This document shows, piece by piece, positions 1 through 8,197 of a DNA stretch of 64,000 nucleotides (position 1 is the stretch's first letter; each line of letters opens with the position of its first letter). A model generated the notes under the pieces. The model was not told the DNA's origin and did not search any database. It saw only the letters and a program-made list of their open reading frames with translations. Position numbers and translations under genes: made by a program. Origin of the DNA: Clostridium sp. chh4-2 (GTDB taxonomy: Bacteria; Bacillota; Clostridia; Lachnospirales; Lachnospiraceae); NCBI RefSeq assembly GCF_002899675.1, contig NZ_PKUU01000027.1, positions 1 to 64,000 of the forward strand. Direction: 5' to 3'.

Positions 1-352
1 TGTTCTAAAGGGGTTCCATACGATCCGATCTGTCTGCATCTTCCTTCCCCGGCCCGGACGGCCCCTCCGACCTTCGTCTCCCGGCTCCGAATCCCGATTC
101 CGGGCTGGTTTTCGCTGGCCTGGTTAAAAACAATACTAGTGCATAGGTATTTATGTAGAATCACATTTACACAGATCGTTAAGGGATTTTCAGAAATGCC
201 TTCAGGTTTTACTTTAAACGTCAAGGCATTTCGTGAAAAGACCTCACCCTTTACATTAAATCCTCAAGGCATTTCTGAAAATCCCTTCACGGTTGATGTA
301 AAAAACTACTCCATCCACCAAATCTTTTTATCCTTAGCTAGTCAAGCAACAG
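1..352 (+). repeat. Composite palindromic element, copy I: right arm of unit A and the A-B linker
   Basis: Positions 1-119 match the right arm of unit A in copy II (window base 1 corresponds to 10720). The left half lies outside the window. The linker 120-352 matches 10839-11030. It contains a perfect 19-bp inverted repeat (181-199 and 271-289) and two 12-bp direct repeats TCAAGGCATTTC at 221-232 and 264-275. Copy II has only one of these and lacks the DNA between them, as expected from a slippage deletion. No gene is supported here; the short open frames follow the palindrome. Confidence 0.85.
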
Positions 353-644
353 CCGGAAAGAAGGGGAAGCCCAGGCGGGCGGGGGAAGTATGAAGATCAA
401 TGGGATCGTATGGAACCCCTTAGAAGTACTTAGATCCGCAAGGATAAAAAGAGACAGGTAGAAACTGAATTCCGAATCAGGTTCTAAGCGCCCCTTGAGC
501 AGTGAAGTCATCAAGAGTTCACTGCGAATGGGCGCGGTCCTGTCTCTTTTTGTCCTTGCGGGTCTTAGTACTTCTAAGGGGTTCCATACGATCCCATTGA
601 TCTTCATACTTCCCCCGCCCGCCTGGGCTTCCCCTTCTTTCCGG
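353..644 (+). repeat. Composite palindromic element, copy I: unit B long palindrome
   Basis: The unit begins CCGGAAAGAAGGGG and ends with the exact reverse complement. Both arms (about 353-459 and 539-644) pair over most of their length. They include a copy-specific stretch (AGTATGAAGATCAATGGGAT on the left, its complement on the right) that differs from copies II and III. The centre folds into two small hairpins, one with GCAGTGAA/TTCACTGC arms inside GCGCC...GGGCGC. The B-side outer end runs to about 669 and ends AAATAAAGAT next to the stop codon of the LysR gene. Confidence 0.88.
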
Positions 645-669
645 CGTTTCTTAGTCCACTAAATAAAGA

Positions 670-1599
670 TTAATGCCCCAACAGATCGTAATGGAGGAGT
701 GGGTGTTCGCGGTCGGTTAGGATTTCGATGAAATCCTTCATGTATTTGGTGAGGTATAAGTCTTTTCTATGGCAGATGTAGCAGTTTCTGTTGTGTTCAA
801 TTCCCACGATCGGATATGTTACACAGTGAGGTACCAATTCGGGGGACATGTATATATAGTTGAGAGGGCAGATCATGACGGCGTCCATGGCGATTGTGGT
901 GCGTTTGCCTACTTCGATACTTCCTGTTTCAAGAACGATTTCAGGCTGAATATCCTTTGCAACGAAAAGCCGGTCCTGAGTGGTTCGGACGCTGTGGCCC
1001 TGTTTGATGCAGATGAAATGTTCATTTTTGGCTTCTGTGATGTCGATGGGGGTGCCGGCTGGAATCCGTTTGGCCAGATCCGTATTTTTGCTGGTTAAAA
1101 GGACGAGTTCCTCATTTTCAACCAGAATGTAATTTAGATCTTCGTGTTTCGGATAGGTGGTGAGGCAGGCCAGATCGATGCTTCCTTCCAATACTGCGGC
1201 CTCCGTGGTGGCGGAGCCTTCTTCCTGGACATTGACTACCACGTGCGGATATTTGGCCTTAAATCTGGGGAGCACGTAGGGGAGCACTTGGATGGCACGC
1301 TGGACCGGGATACCGAGACGGATTTTGCCGTGGTCCTCATGATTGATTTCATCGATCTCCTTTTGCAGGTTATTATTGATGGTGAGAATCTGCTTGGCGG
1401 CTTCGATGTATTTCTGGCCGGCATAGGTGAGAGTGATGGGGTCTGTCGTGCGGTTGAAGATCTGGGTCCCTAAATTGCTTTCTACCAGTTTGATCATCTG
1501 GCTCAAGGATGGCTGGGAGATGTATAGTTTTTTTGCAGCGCCGGTAATGCTGCCTTCTTGTAAAACGGTAAGCATATATTGTGCATGCTTAATATTCAT
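670..1599 (-). CDS. LysR-family transcriptional regulator, divergent from citDEF
   Basis: This 309-residue protein has LysR architecture. The winged helix-turn-helix covers residues 1-60 (ITGAAKKLYISQPSLSQMI is the recognition region). A type-2 periplasmic-binding effector domain follows from about residue 90. The length is typical (about 300). The start at 1599 follows an AAAGGAAAG ribosome binding site. It is transcribed away from the citrate lyase genes, the usual place for the regulator of the adjacent operon, so control of citDEF by citrate or a related organic acid is a reasonable inference; the ligand cannot be read from sequence. A dyad at 1806-1820 just upstream of the cit promoter is a plausible binding site. 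Confidence 0.85.
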   Translation of the reverse strand: MNIKHAQYMLTVLQEGSITGAAKKLYISQPSLSQMIKLVESNLGTQIFNRTTDPITLTYAGQKYIEAAKQILTINNNLQKEIDEINHEDHGKIRLGIPVQRAIQVLPYVLPRFKAKYPHVVVNVQEEGSATTEAAVLEGSIDLACLTTYPKHEDLNYILVENEELVLLTSKNTDLAKRIPAGTPIDITEAKNEHFICIKQGHSVRTTQDRLFVAKDIQPEIVLETGSIEVGKRTTIAMDAVMICPLNYIYMSPELVPHCVTYPIVGIEHNRNCYICHRKDLYLTKYMKDFIEILTDREHPLLHYDLLGH

Positions 1600-1634
1600 A
1601 TGTATTCTTTCCTTTCAATAGTTAAAACCTATAT

Positions 1635-1686
1635 GCGGTATTATGTAATTGGTATAAGACCTAAAAAAGAGATGGGATAATACCGC
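1635..1686. promoter_or_regulatory. 10-bp perfect inverted repeat in the lysR-cit intergenic region
   Basis: GCGGTATTAT at 1635-1644 and ATAATACCGC at 1677-1686 are perfect inverted repeats separated by 32 bp. They lie just upstream of the LysR gene start, where autoregulatory sites often occur. It could equally be a hairpin in the lysR leader. The rest of the 341-bp divergent region (1600-1940) is AT-rich and holds the cit promoter described separately. Confidence 0.45.
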
Positions 1687-1805
1687 TTATTTGTGAAAAT
1701 AGCAGTGATACAATAACTTTTTATGCCTAATTATACCACAAAATAACCAAAAAATTCAACATAATGTTTTCCCTATGCCCGCCGAAAAATCATATAAGTG
1801 TTTTC

Positions 1806-1820
1806 CTATAATTGTTATAG
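1806..1820 (+). promoter_or_regulatory. Candidate LysR binding box upstream of citD
   Basis: CTATAATTGTTATAG is a 15-bp dyad containing the LysR consensus spacing T-N11-A. It sits 12 bp upstream of the predicted -35 hexamer at 1833, the usual position for an activating LysR site. Which of the two nearby LysR proteins binds it is unknown. Confidence 0.45.
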
Positions 1821-1832
1821 TTAGATAAGTAT

Positions 1833-1861
1833 TTGAATTGTGGATAGCGGAGTGTTAACAT
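1833..1861 (+). promoter_or_regulatory. Predicted sigma-A promoter of citDEF
   Basis: TTGAAT (1833-1838) and TAACAT (1856-1861) are separated by 17 bp. Transcription would start near 1868, giving a leader of about 70 nt before citD. The -10 box is weak, which fits dependence on an activator. Confidence 0.5.
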
Positions 1862-1940
1862 AAGCTTAGTGAAAATGACGAGGCAGAGAACTGCTTCACC
1901 AATAAAGATCAACAGATTGTATGAATTGAGGAGGAAAGGT

Positions 1941-2240
1941 ATGGAAATCAAGAAACCTGCAATGGCTGGAACATTGGAATCCAGTGACGCACAAGTTACG
2001 GTTGAACCGGGGACAAATGGAATTGAACTTTCAATAGAGAGCAGTGTAATCCACCAGTTTGGAAAACAGATTAAGGCAACTGTTGAGGAAACTTTAAACA
2101 GACTTGGAGTAACCGATGCAAAGATCACGGTGGTGGATAAAGGCGCTTTAGACTGTACTTTAAAAGCCAGAACCGAATGCGCTGTTTACCGTTCCAACGG
2201 CATTACAGAAAATCTTCCATGGGGAGGTATGATTAAATGA
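1941..2240 (+). CDS. citD: Citrate lyase acyl carrier protein (gamma subunit)
   Basis: This is the small (99-residue) acyl carrier subunit of citrate lyase, which splits citrate to acetate and oxaloacetate in anaerobic citrate fermentation. It starts MEIKKPAMAGTLESSD. Ser14 matches the known attachment serine for the phosphoribosyl-dephospho-CoA group. The start at 1941 was chosen over an in-frame ATG at 1869 because GAGGAAAGG lies just before it and family members begin at this point. It overlaps citE by 4 bp (ATGA), so translation is probably coupled. The enzymes that make and attach the prosthetic group (CitG, CitX) are not encoded in the window. Confidence 0.95.
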   Translation: MEIKKPAMAGTLESSDAQVTVEPGTNGIELSIESSVIHQFGKQIKATVEETLNRLGVTDAKITVVDKGALDCTLKARTECAVYRSNGITENLPWGGMIK

Positions 2241-3139
2241 GCCATCCAAACAAAAAAAGATTAAGAAGATCCATGATGTTTTTAAACTGCCAGAAACCCG
2301 GGCTGATTAAAGACCCTTACATATATAAACCGGACTCCATCATGCTGGATTTAGAGGATGCGGTCGCAGAAAGTCAGAAAGATGCGGCCAGATATTCTCT
2401 GTTCCATGCTTTAAAGGAGATAGATTACAGAGGAGTGGAACGAGTTGTTCGAATTAACGGTTTGGACACCCCACACTGGAAAGAAGACATTCGTGTCTGC
2501 GTAGCCGGAGGCTGCGATACCATCCGTATCGCAAAGACGGAAACGGCCCAGGACGTTCATACCGTGGAAGAAGCAGTGCTTGCTGCTGAAAGAGAGTTTG
2601 GACAGCCGGAGGGCTCCACACTGCTGATGGCGGCTCTGGAATCCTGCAAAGGCGTGTTAAATGCATTTGATATATGCCAGGCTTCCGACCGTCTGATCGG
2701 CATTGCATTAAGCGGCGGCGACTATACAAAAGATCTTCAGACTGTTATCACAGGAACCGGAGTGGAACTTGCAGGTGCAAGACAGCATATGATTATGGCT
2801 GCAAGAGCTGCCGGAGTACAGTGCTGGGATACCGTATTTACGAATCTGGATGCGATGGATGTATTTGAAGAAGAAGTAAAGATGATTAAAATGATGGGAT
2901 TTGACGGAAAATCTCTGGTAAATCCGAGACAGATTGATATAGTACATAAAATTTATACACCAACTCAGAAAGAAATCATTTTTGCTGAGAAAGTGGTAAA
3001 AGAAATTGATGAGAAAAAAGCCCAGGGTATCGGTGTATTTACGGTAGACGGTAAGATGATCGATATCGCATTCTATGACGGAGCAAGAAGAACCATTGAA
3101 TTAGCAAAAGCTTCAGGCGTATATGAGGGGGAGTTGTAA
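2237..3139 (+). CDS. citE: Citrate lyase beta subunit (citryl-ACP oxaloacetate-lyase)
   Basis: The 300-residue protein belongs to the HpcH/HpaI aldolase superfamily and cleaves citryl-ACP to acetyl-ACP and oxaloacetate. Family hallmarks are visible: a LDLEDAVAESQK segment near residue 36 with acidic metal ligands, a conserved RINGLDTPHW stretch, and SGGDYTKDLQ in the middle. Length is normal for CitE. It overlaps citD by 4 bp and is followed after 1 bp by citF, so the three genes form one operon in the usual D-E-F order. Confidence 0.96.
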   Translation: MSHPNKKRLRRSMMFLNCQKPGLIKDPYIYKPDSIMLDLEDAVAESQKDAARYSLFHALKEIDYRGVERVVRINGLDTPHWKEDIRVCVAGGCDTIRIAKTETAQDVHTVEEAVLAAEREFGQPEGSTLLMAALESCKGVLNAFDICQASDRLIGIALSGGDYTKDLQTVITGTGVELAGARQHMIMAARAAGVQCWDTVFTNLDAMDVFEEEVKMIKMMGFDGKSLVNPRQIDIVHKIYTPTQKEIIFAEKVVKEIDEKKAQGIGVFTVDGKMIDIAFYDGARRTIELAKASGVYEGEL

Positions 3140-3140
3140 G

Positions 3141-4700
3141 ATGATTAATAGTGTAGGAAGAGATATCCCGGAGGAAGTGTTAAATGCGACCGGAAAAGAA
3201 GTATTTCAGGGCGCTTACGCATTAGATAATAAAGAATATACAAAAGCGGCTCCTACCGTCAGGACCGTAATTGATCCAAACAGGAGCAAAATTGTTGAAA
3301 ATATCCATGAAGTACTTGTAAAGTGCGGGATTAAAGACGGAATGACAATTTCATTTCACCATCATTTCCGCGAGGGCGATTATATTGTCAACATGGTGAT
3401 GGAAGAGATTCACAATATGGGAATCAAAGAGCTTACCATCTGCGCCAGTTCCTTAGGTAAAGCCCATGATCCGATCGTACCTTATATTGAAGACGGCACA
3501 ATTGTGGGAATTCAGTCTTCAGGTGTGCGCGGTAAGATCGGCGAGGCGATCTCAACCGGCAAGCTGAGAGATTTAGCAATCATGCGCTCTCATGGCGGAC
3601 GTGTGCGGGCAATCGAATCAGGAGAGGTGCATATCGATATTGCGTTTATCGGAGCTCCTACCTGTGACGAGTACGGCAATATGCGCGCTAATGGCGGAAA
3701 GAGCGACTGCGGCGTTCTGTCTTATGCGATGGCAGATGCACAGTATGCAGATAAGGTTGTTGCGATTACCGACTGTCTTGTTCCATTTCCTAACGTTCCG
3801 GCCAGCATTTCCATGGTTGACGTGGATTATGTCTGCGTTGTAGATGAAATCGGAAATCCGGCTAAGATCGCTACCGGAGCTGCAAAACCGACCACAGATG
3901 TCCGTAAGATCATGATGGCTGATTACTGTACCCAGTTTGTAATCAATACTCCATATTTTAAAGACGGATTTTCCTATCAGACAGGTGTAGGCGGAGCTTC
4001 TATTGCATCCACGATTTCTCTTGGAAAGATTATGGAAGAACGCGGAATTAAGATGGGATTCGGTGTAGGCGGAATCACAACTCCAATGTGTGATCTGCTT
4101 GCAAAAGGTCTTGTAAACAAATTGGTGGATACCCAGGATTTTGATATGGGAGCAATTGAATCCATTAAAAATAATCCAAATCATATAGAAATTTCCGCTT
4201 CTGAGTATGCAAACCCATTTAATAAGGGCGCTTATGTTAATAAACTGGATTTCGTAATCTTGGCTTCTTTGGAAGTGGATGTAAACTTTAACTGTAACGT
4301 TGTAGTCGGTTCCGACGGAATGATTACAGGCGCTCAGGGCGGCCATCCTGATACGGCGGCAGGGGCAAAATGCACCATCGTGATCGCACCTCTTCTTCAG
4401 GGAAGAATCCCGGCGATCTGTACCAATGTTACAACTGTTACAACTCCGGGCGAAACTGTGGACGTGGTTATCACTGATTATGGTATTGCGATCAATCCGA
4501 AACGGCAGGATCTGATCGAGTGCATGAAGGATGTAAATCTTCCGTTCTGCACCATCGAAGAACTGCGGGATAAAGCGTATGCGATCGTTGGAGAGCCCGA
4601 TCCGGTACAGTTTGACGACAGAGTGGTTGGCATTATTGAAAGCCGCGATGGAACGATCATTGATGTGGTTAGAAAGATTAAAGAGTACGAATTTAAGTAA
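3141..4700 (+). CDS. citF: Citrate lyase alpha subunit (citrate:acetyl-ACP transferase)
   Basis: This 519-residue protein is the CoA-transferase-type alpha subunit, which swaps acetyl for citryl on the CitD carrier. The chosen start (3141, MINSVGRDIPEEV) has GAGGGGGAG just upstream and matches family N-termini; an in-frame start at 3123 would lie inside citE. The glycine-rich GVGGASIASTISLG and GAQGGHPDTAAGAK stretches are typical of the family. It is the last gene of the operon and is followed by a strong terminator at 4747-4790. Confidence 0.96.
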   Translation: MINSVGRDIPEEVLNATGKEVFQGAYALDNKEYTKAAPTVRTVIDPNRSKIVENIHEVLVKCGIKDGMTISFHHHFREGDYIVNMVMEEIHNMGIKELTICASSLGKAHDPIVPYIEDGTIVGIQSSGVRGKIGEAISTGKLRDLAIMRSHGGRVRAIESGEVHIDIAFIGAPTCDEYGNMRANGGKSDCGVLSYAMADAQYADKVVAITDCLVPFPNVPASISMVDVDYVCVVDEIGNPAKIATGAAKPTTDVRKIMMADYCTQFVINTPYFKDGFSYQTGVGGASIASTISLGKIMEERGIKMGFGVGGITTPMCDLLAKGLVNKLVDTQDFDMGAIESIKNNPNHIEISASEYANPFNKGAYVNKLDFVILASLEVDVNFNCNVVVGSDGMITGAQGGHPDTAAGAKCTIVIAPLLQGRIPAICTNVTTVTTPGETVDVVITDYGIAINPKRQDLIECMKDVNLPFCTIEELRDKAYAIVGEPDPVQFDDRVVGIIESRDGTIIDVVRKIKEYEFK

Positions 4701-4746
4701 GTTCAGGGCAGATTCCTGAAGAATCGAATAATTAAAAAACGTTTAG

Positions 4747-4790
4747 AGCCAGCAGACTGGAGTACTGTTCCCAGCCTGCTGGCTTTTTTT
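4747..4790 (+). terminator. Rho-independent terminator of citDEF
   Basis: AGCCAGCAGACTGG (4747-4760) pairs with CCAGCCTGCTGGCT (4771-4784) with one mismatch and is followed directly by seven T residues. Confidence 0.88.
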
Positions 4791-4935
4791 ATACCATAGG
4801 AAAGTGCTCCTATGATATAAAAAAGCCCTCCCATGCCAACTTTGTTGGCTATGGGATCGCACTGCGGCGGTGAGGTATAATGTCGCTGAAGCGACCCGCC
4901 GCAGGCGGAGAATCCCGCAAGCGGGATTCTTTCTT
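4790..4935. repeat. Array of four short hairpins between citF and the second lysR
   Basis: Four hairpins follow the cit terminator: ATAGGA/TCCTAT at 4790-4819; CCCATGCCAAC/GTTGGCTATGGG near 4829-4855; TGCGGCGG/CCGCCGCA with an inner GTCGC/GCGAC stem near 4862-4903; and AATCCCGC/GCGGGATT at about 4910-4930. They have no T tails. The 382-bp gap 4701-5082 holds nothing else that I can support. It looks like accumulated repetitive extragenic palindromes. Confidence 0.55.
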
Positions 4936-5082
4936 AGAAAATGCACCTGATTGTGAATATAGATATTTTACTTGCAGTCAGAATTATGTTACCATAAATG
5001 CAGATATACTGCATCAGTGGTAACATTTGAAGCAATATTGTTATGGGGTTTTATTCTAAAGAAAAAGCCGGAAAGGTATGAA

Positions 5083-5955
5083 ATGGATTTACGGAAATTA
5101 GAATATTTTGAAGCAGTGGCCAGGCTGTCAAGCTTTACAAAAGCATCGAAAGAACTAAATGTAGCTCAGCCCAGCATTACCAATGCTATTAAGAATCTGG
5201 AGAAAGAGCTTCAGATAGACTTGTTTATGCGGGACAAACGCAATGTTACATTGACTCCGGAAGGAGAGATTTTTTTAAAAAGAGTGTCGAAAATCTTAAA
5301 AGACTGTCAAGCTGCCGCAGATGAGATCAAGGATTTGGCGGAGAAAAAACAGTGGCAGCTCAGACTTGGAATTCCTCCCACATTGGGAGCTGAAATTTTA
5401 CAGAAACTCTATTGTGATTATATTCAGGAATATCCAAAAGCGATTTTATCGATAATGGAAATCGGAAGCAGCGAGAGCAGGGAACGTCTGGAAAAAAGGG
5501 AGATTGACCTGGGATACATGGTGCTCGAACCCGGTCTGCCTTTTGGAATGATGACGCTGGACAGTGGAGAGGTTATGGCTTTGATGAACTGTGGACACCC
5601 GTTATCCGGCCGGGACAGACTGTCTCTTATGGAACTGAAGGATGAAACGGTTATCAATCAGCCTCCGTTTTCCTATATTCAGAGGCGGATGGTGAAAGAA
5701 TACGGCCGGCAGGGAATTGAGATGAAATGTATGACTGCTCCCGGTTCGATCATCAGCACTTATAATCTGGTGGCCCATGGAGGATGTATCACTTATGTAT
5801 TAGGAAATCATTATAAGCATCTGGTAAAGGAAGAACGGCTGATGGCCGTTCCTTTGAATCCTCCGATCTGTTACGAAGCGGGCTTTGCCTGGAATAAAGA
5901 ATATCCGTTAAACAAAGCGGCAAAAGCGTGTATTAATCTGTTTGGAAGCCAATAG
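5083..5955 (+). CDS. LysR-family transcriptional regulator
   Basis: Starting at 5083 (MDLRKLEYFEAVARL) after GAAAGGT, this 290-residue protein has the LysR helix-turn-helix (residues 15-40, FTKASKELNVAQPSITNAI) and an effector domain. An earlier in-frame ATG at 4972 has no ribosome binding site and adds non-conserved residues. It lies directly downstream of the citrate lyase terminator, so citDEF is bracketed by two LysR genes. It may control the cit operon, the downstream hydrolase or an unlinked target; sequence alone does not decide. Confidence 0.85.
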   Translation: MDLRKLEYFEAVARLSSFTKASKELNVAQPSITNAIKNLEKELQIDLFMRDKRNVTLTPEGEIFLKRVSKILKDCQAAADEIKDLAEKKQWQLRLGIPPTLGAEILQKLYCDYIQEYPKAILSIMEIGSSESRERLEKREIDLGYMVLEPGLPFGMMTLDSGEVMALMNCGHPLSGRDRLSLMELKDETVINQPPFSYIQRRMVKEYGRQGIEMKCMTAPGSIISTYNLVAHGGCITYVLGNHYKHLVKEERLMAVPLNPPICYEAGFAWNKEYPLNKAAKACINLFGSQ

Positions 5956-6027
5956 ATTTTTATAAAAACCTTATTTGAAATCTTCTCTTTTAATAGTCTG
6001 ACGCTTAAGTTCATTTCTTATTAGTAT

Positions 6028-6057
6028 TGGACAGAAAAAGGAATTTTACAGTAAAAT
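6028..6057 (+). promoter_or_regulatory. Candidate promoter of the 6096 hydrolase gene
   Basis: TGGACA at 6028-6033 and TAAAAT at 6052-6057 are 18 bp apart. They precede a GAGGAGGTAAATAAGGAG ribosome binding region. Confidence 0.4.
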
Positions 6058-6095
6058 CAAACTTGAAAGAGAGAAGAGGAGGTAAATAAGGAGTT

Positions 6096-7922
6096 ATGGT
6101 TACAAAGGTAAAAAACAAGGAGATGAGGGGGGCCATCCGTTTTTTTGCGGCAACGGTAATTATTTTGATGGCCTTAACCGCTGCAATTTGGGGGATACAA
6201 ACGGGCTGGGGAAGCGTAAAGATTAAGCGTCTCACGCTGGTTGGAGAAGGGGGAACCACTCTAAGTTCTTTGGTTTATATTCCGCAAAATGCAACGAGTG
6301 AGACGCCTGTTCCGGGAGTGGTCGTATATCATGGAACTTCAAATCAGGCTCACAGCAATGATACCTGGCTGATGGAACTGGCAAAACGCGGGTATGTGGT
6401 GTTTTCACCGGATATGAGCGGCGGCGGCCAGTCTGACGTGACGGGAAACAGGACTTCACAGGGAATTACCATCGCAAACTATGCCTCTGAACTGGACATT
6501 GTGGATATGAGCCAGGGGCTGAATCTGATTGGATATTCCAGAGGCGTGAAGACGATCTATTCCGTATATGAAGAAATGGCGGATAAGATCAATTCCCTGA
6601 CTGCGGTATTTGGCAATTACCGCTGGCAGGAAGCGAACATGGATGTTATCGATACAAATGTATGTTTAATTAAGGCAAAAGCGGATCAATATGATTATAC
6701 CTATGTAGGCGATGCCCACGCACTTCAAAAAATGCTGGCAGAATTATTCGGCTTAGGAGATGAATTGGTTCCAAATACAGATTATGACAGAAATGGTTAT
6801 GTGGTGCGTTACCGTGTGATTGCCGATTCTCTGCATCAAACGGCCAACATAAGCCAGGCAGCGATTGCGGAAATTTTGGATTATATCAATGTGGTCGCTC
6901 CTTCGCCAGTTCCGATTGATGCCCATAGCCAAAGCTGGCAGTTACAGCAGGCTCTGTCCTTATGCGCATCCATTTGTTTCATGTTCTTTGTTGCTGCATT
7001 TGCAGGACTTTTGGTTCAGACTACGGCTTTTTGCTCTGTTATTACGGCAGAGACAAAAAATCAGGGACTGCGCGGCAAAAAGCTGTTGTTAAAGATTGCA
7101 TTTGAAATTATAATTGGAATCATTTTATTCATACCTGTTTCTTCAGCGGGCATGTCGTGGTTTGGAAAGTCAAAGATATTTACATCTACCAATTTAAACG
7201 GCATTATGCTGTGGCTGATGGTATTATCATTAATCAGCGTGGCATTTCTTGCGTTCAGTTTATACAAGAAGAAAAAGGCGGGAATGGAAATCAGTTTGTC
7301 AGATTTTGCCATGGGACCGGATGGAGAGAGAACATTAAATTGGGGAATTATCGGAAAAGCATTTTTAATCGGAATGATCGTTTCATTTGTATGTGTTCAG
7401 TGGATTGGAATGATGGAGGACTTTTTCGGTATTAATTATCAGTTCTGGTGTCTCACAACCTTTGTACGGCTGGGGCCGGACCGGTTTGTGAAAGCAATTC
7501 CTTATGCCGGTTTAATCTTTATCGCCATTCTTACAGGGTGCATCGGCTGCTATACCAGCCGCAGGCTGGCGGACAGCGGTAATCCTAAAAAGGATATGGC
7601 AGTTTCCATTATTATTAACGTTGTGGTTTCCGCTGCTCCTTTGGTAATTCTTTTGTGTTATCAATATATAGGAAGCTTTATTATAGGCACAGGTTATGCG
7701 CCCCTTTCCGCTACAACAAGCATGAATCATTCGGGAACATCGTTGGTATTTAAAACGGTTGGAGCTTTGGATTATGCATTTGGTTACTGTTTCATGATGG
7801 GCGGAACCAATGGTATCTGTACTTATCTTTACAGAAAGACTCATAACCTGTGGGTTGGTCTGATGGTTGGAAGTATGTTCTGCGGTTTTATGACAACAGC
7901 GGCATATACATTGGCAAGATAA
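6096..7922 (+). CDS. Alpha/beta hydrolase fused to a multi-pass membrane domain
   Basis: The 608-residue protein begins with one membrane segment (about 14-34). An alpha/beta-hydrolase domain follows, facing outward if the N-terminus is cytoplasmic. The oxyanion-region motif VVVYHGTSN is near residue 76 and the nucleophile elbow GYSRG places Ser148. Asp197 and His247 are likely triad partners. From about residue 285 to the end there are some seven hydrophobic segments with a conserved-looking C-terminus. The hydrolase part resembles dienelactone-hydrolase or acyl-peptidase-like esterases; substrate unknown. Fusion of a soluble-type hydrolase to a polytopic membrane domain is uncommon. A second membrane-tethered lipase-like gene follows at 8198. 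Confidence 0.75.
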   Translation: MVTKVKNKEMRGAIRFFAATVIILMALTAAIWGIQTGWGSVKIKRLTLVGEGGTTLSSLVYIPQNATSETPVPGVVVYHGTSNQAHSNDTWLMELAKRGYVVFSPDMSGGGQSDVTGNRTSQGITIANYASELDIVDMSQGLNLIGYSRGVKTIYSVYEEMADKINSLTAVFGNYRWQEANMDVIDTNVCLIKAKADQYDYTYVGDAHALQKMLAELFGLGDELVPNTDYDRNGYVVRYRVIADSLHQTANISQAAIAEILDYINVVAPSPVPIDAHSQSWQLQQALSLCASICFMFFVAAFAGLLVQTTAFCSVITAETKNQGLRGKKLLLKIAFEIIIGIILFIPVSSAGMSWFGKSKIFTSTNLNGIMLWLMVLSLISVAFLAFSLYKKKKAGMEISLSDFAMGPDGERTLNWGIIGKAFLIGMIVSFVCVQWIGMMEDFFGINYQFWCLTTFVRLGPDRFVKAIPYAGLIFIAILTGCIGCYTSRRLADSGNPKKDMAVSIIINVVVSAAPLVILLCYQYIGSFIIGTGYAPLSATTSMNHSGTSLVFKTVGALDYAFGYCFMMGGTNGICTYLYRKTHNLWVGLMVGSMFCGFMTTAAYTLAR

Positions 7923-7959
7923 AAACTGCTTAATGCTGCCGTAGATACCCAATATAGTA

Positions 7960-8004
7960 AGAAGGCTGCTCAAAGCAAAATGTTTTGAATGGCCTTCTTT
8001 TTAC
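7960..8004 (+). terminator. Probable terminator after the hydrolase gene
   Basis: AAGAAGGC (7960-7967) pairs with GGCCTTCTT (7992-8000), with further partial pairing inside (TCAAAGC/GTTTTGA) and a run of T residues after the stem. Confidence 0.65.
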
Positions 8005-8197
8005 TGTATCATAATATGCACTTTAGCTTATTCCCAAGCTGATGGTTTATCGGCTGTAAAAATGAGACAAACATAAAACGGAAGCCGTGTTAGTATAAAA
8101 GTCTTTCTCTTCACCAAAAACCGTGGTAAAATAACTCCAAAGACTTCACACTGACTGTCAGCATGTGAAGAATCACAACGAAAAAGGGCTTTTGGTA

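Noticed and set aside
139..607. Open frames of 84 and 89 residues on the two strands within copy I of the composite repeat
   Set aside because: They follow the palindrome; the same frames shift or break in the other copies, they lack ribosome binding sites and their composition is unlike a protein.
3618..4346. 242-residue frame on the minus strand
   Set aside because: Lies wholly antisense to citF, which is well supported; a codon-bias shadow.
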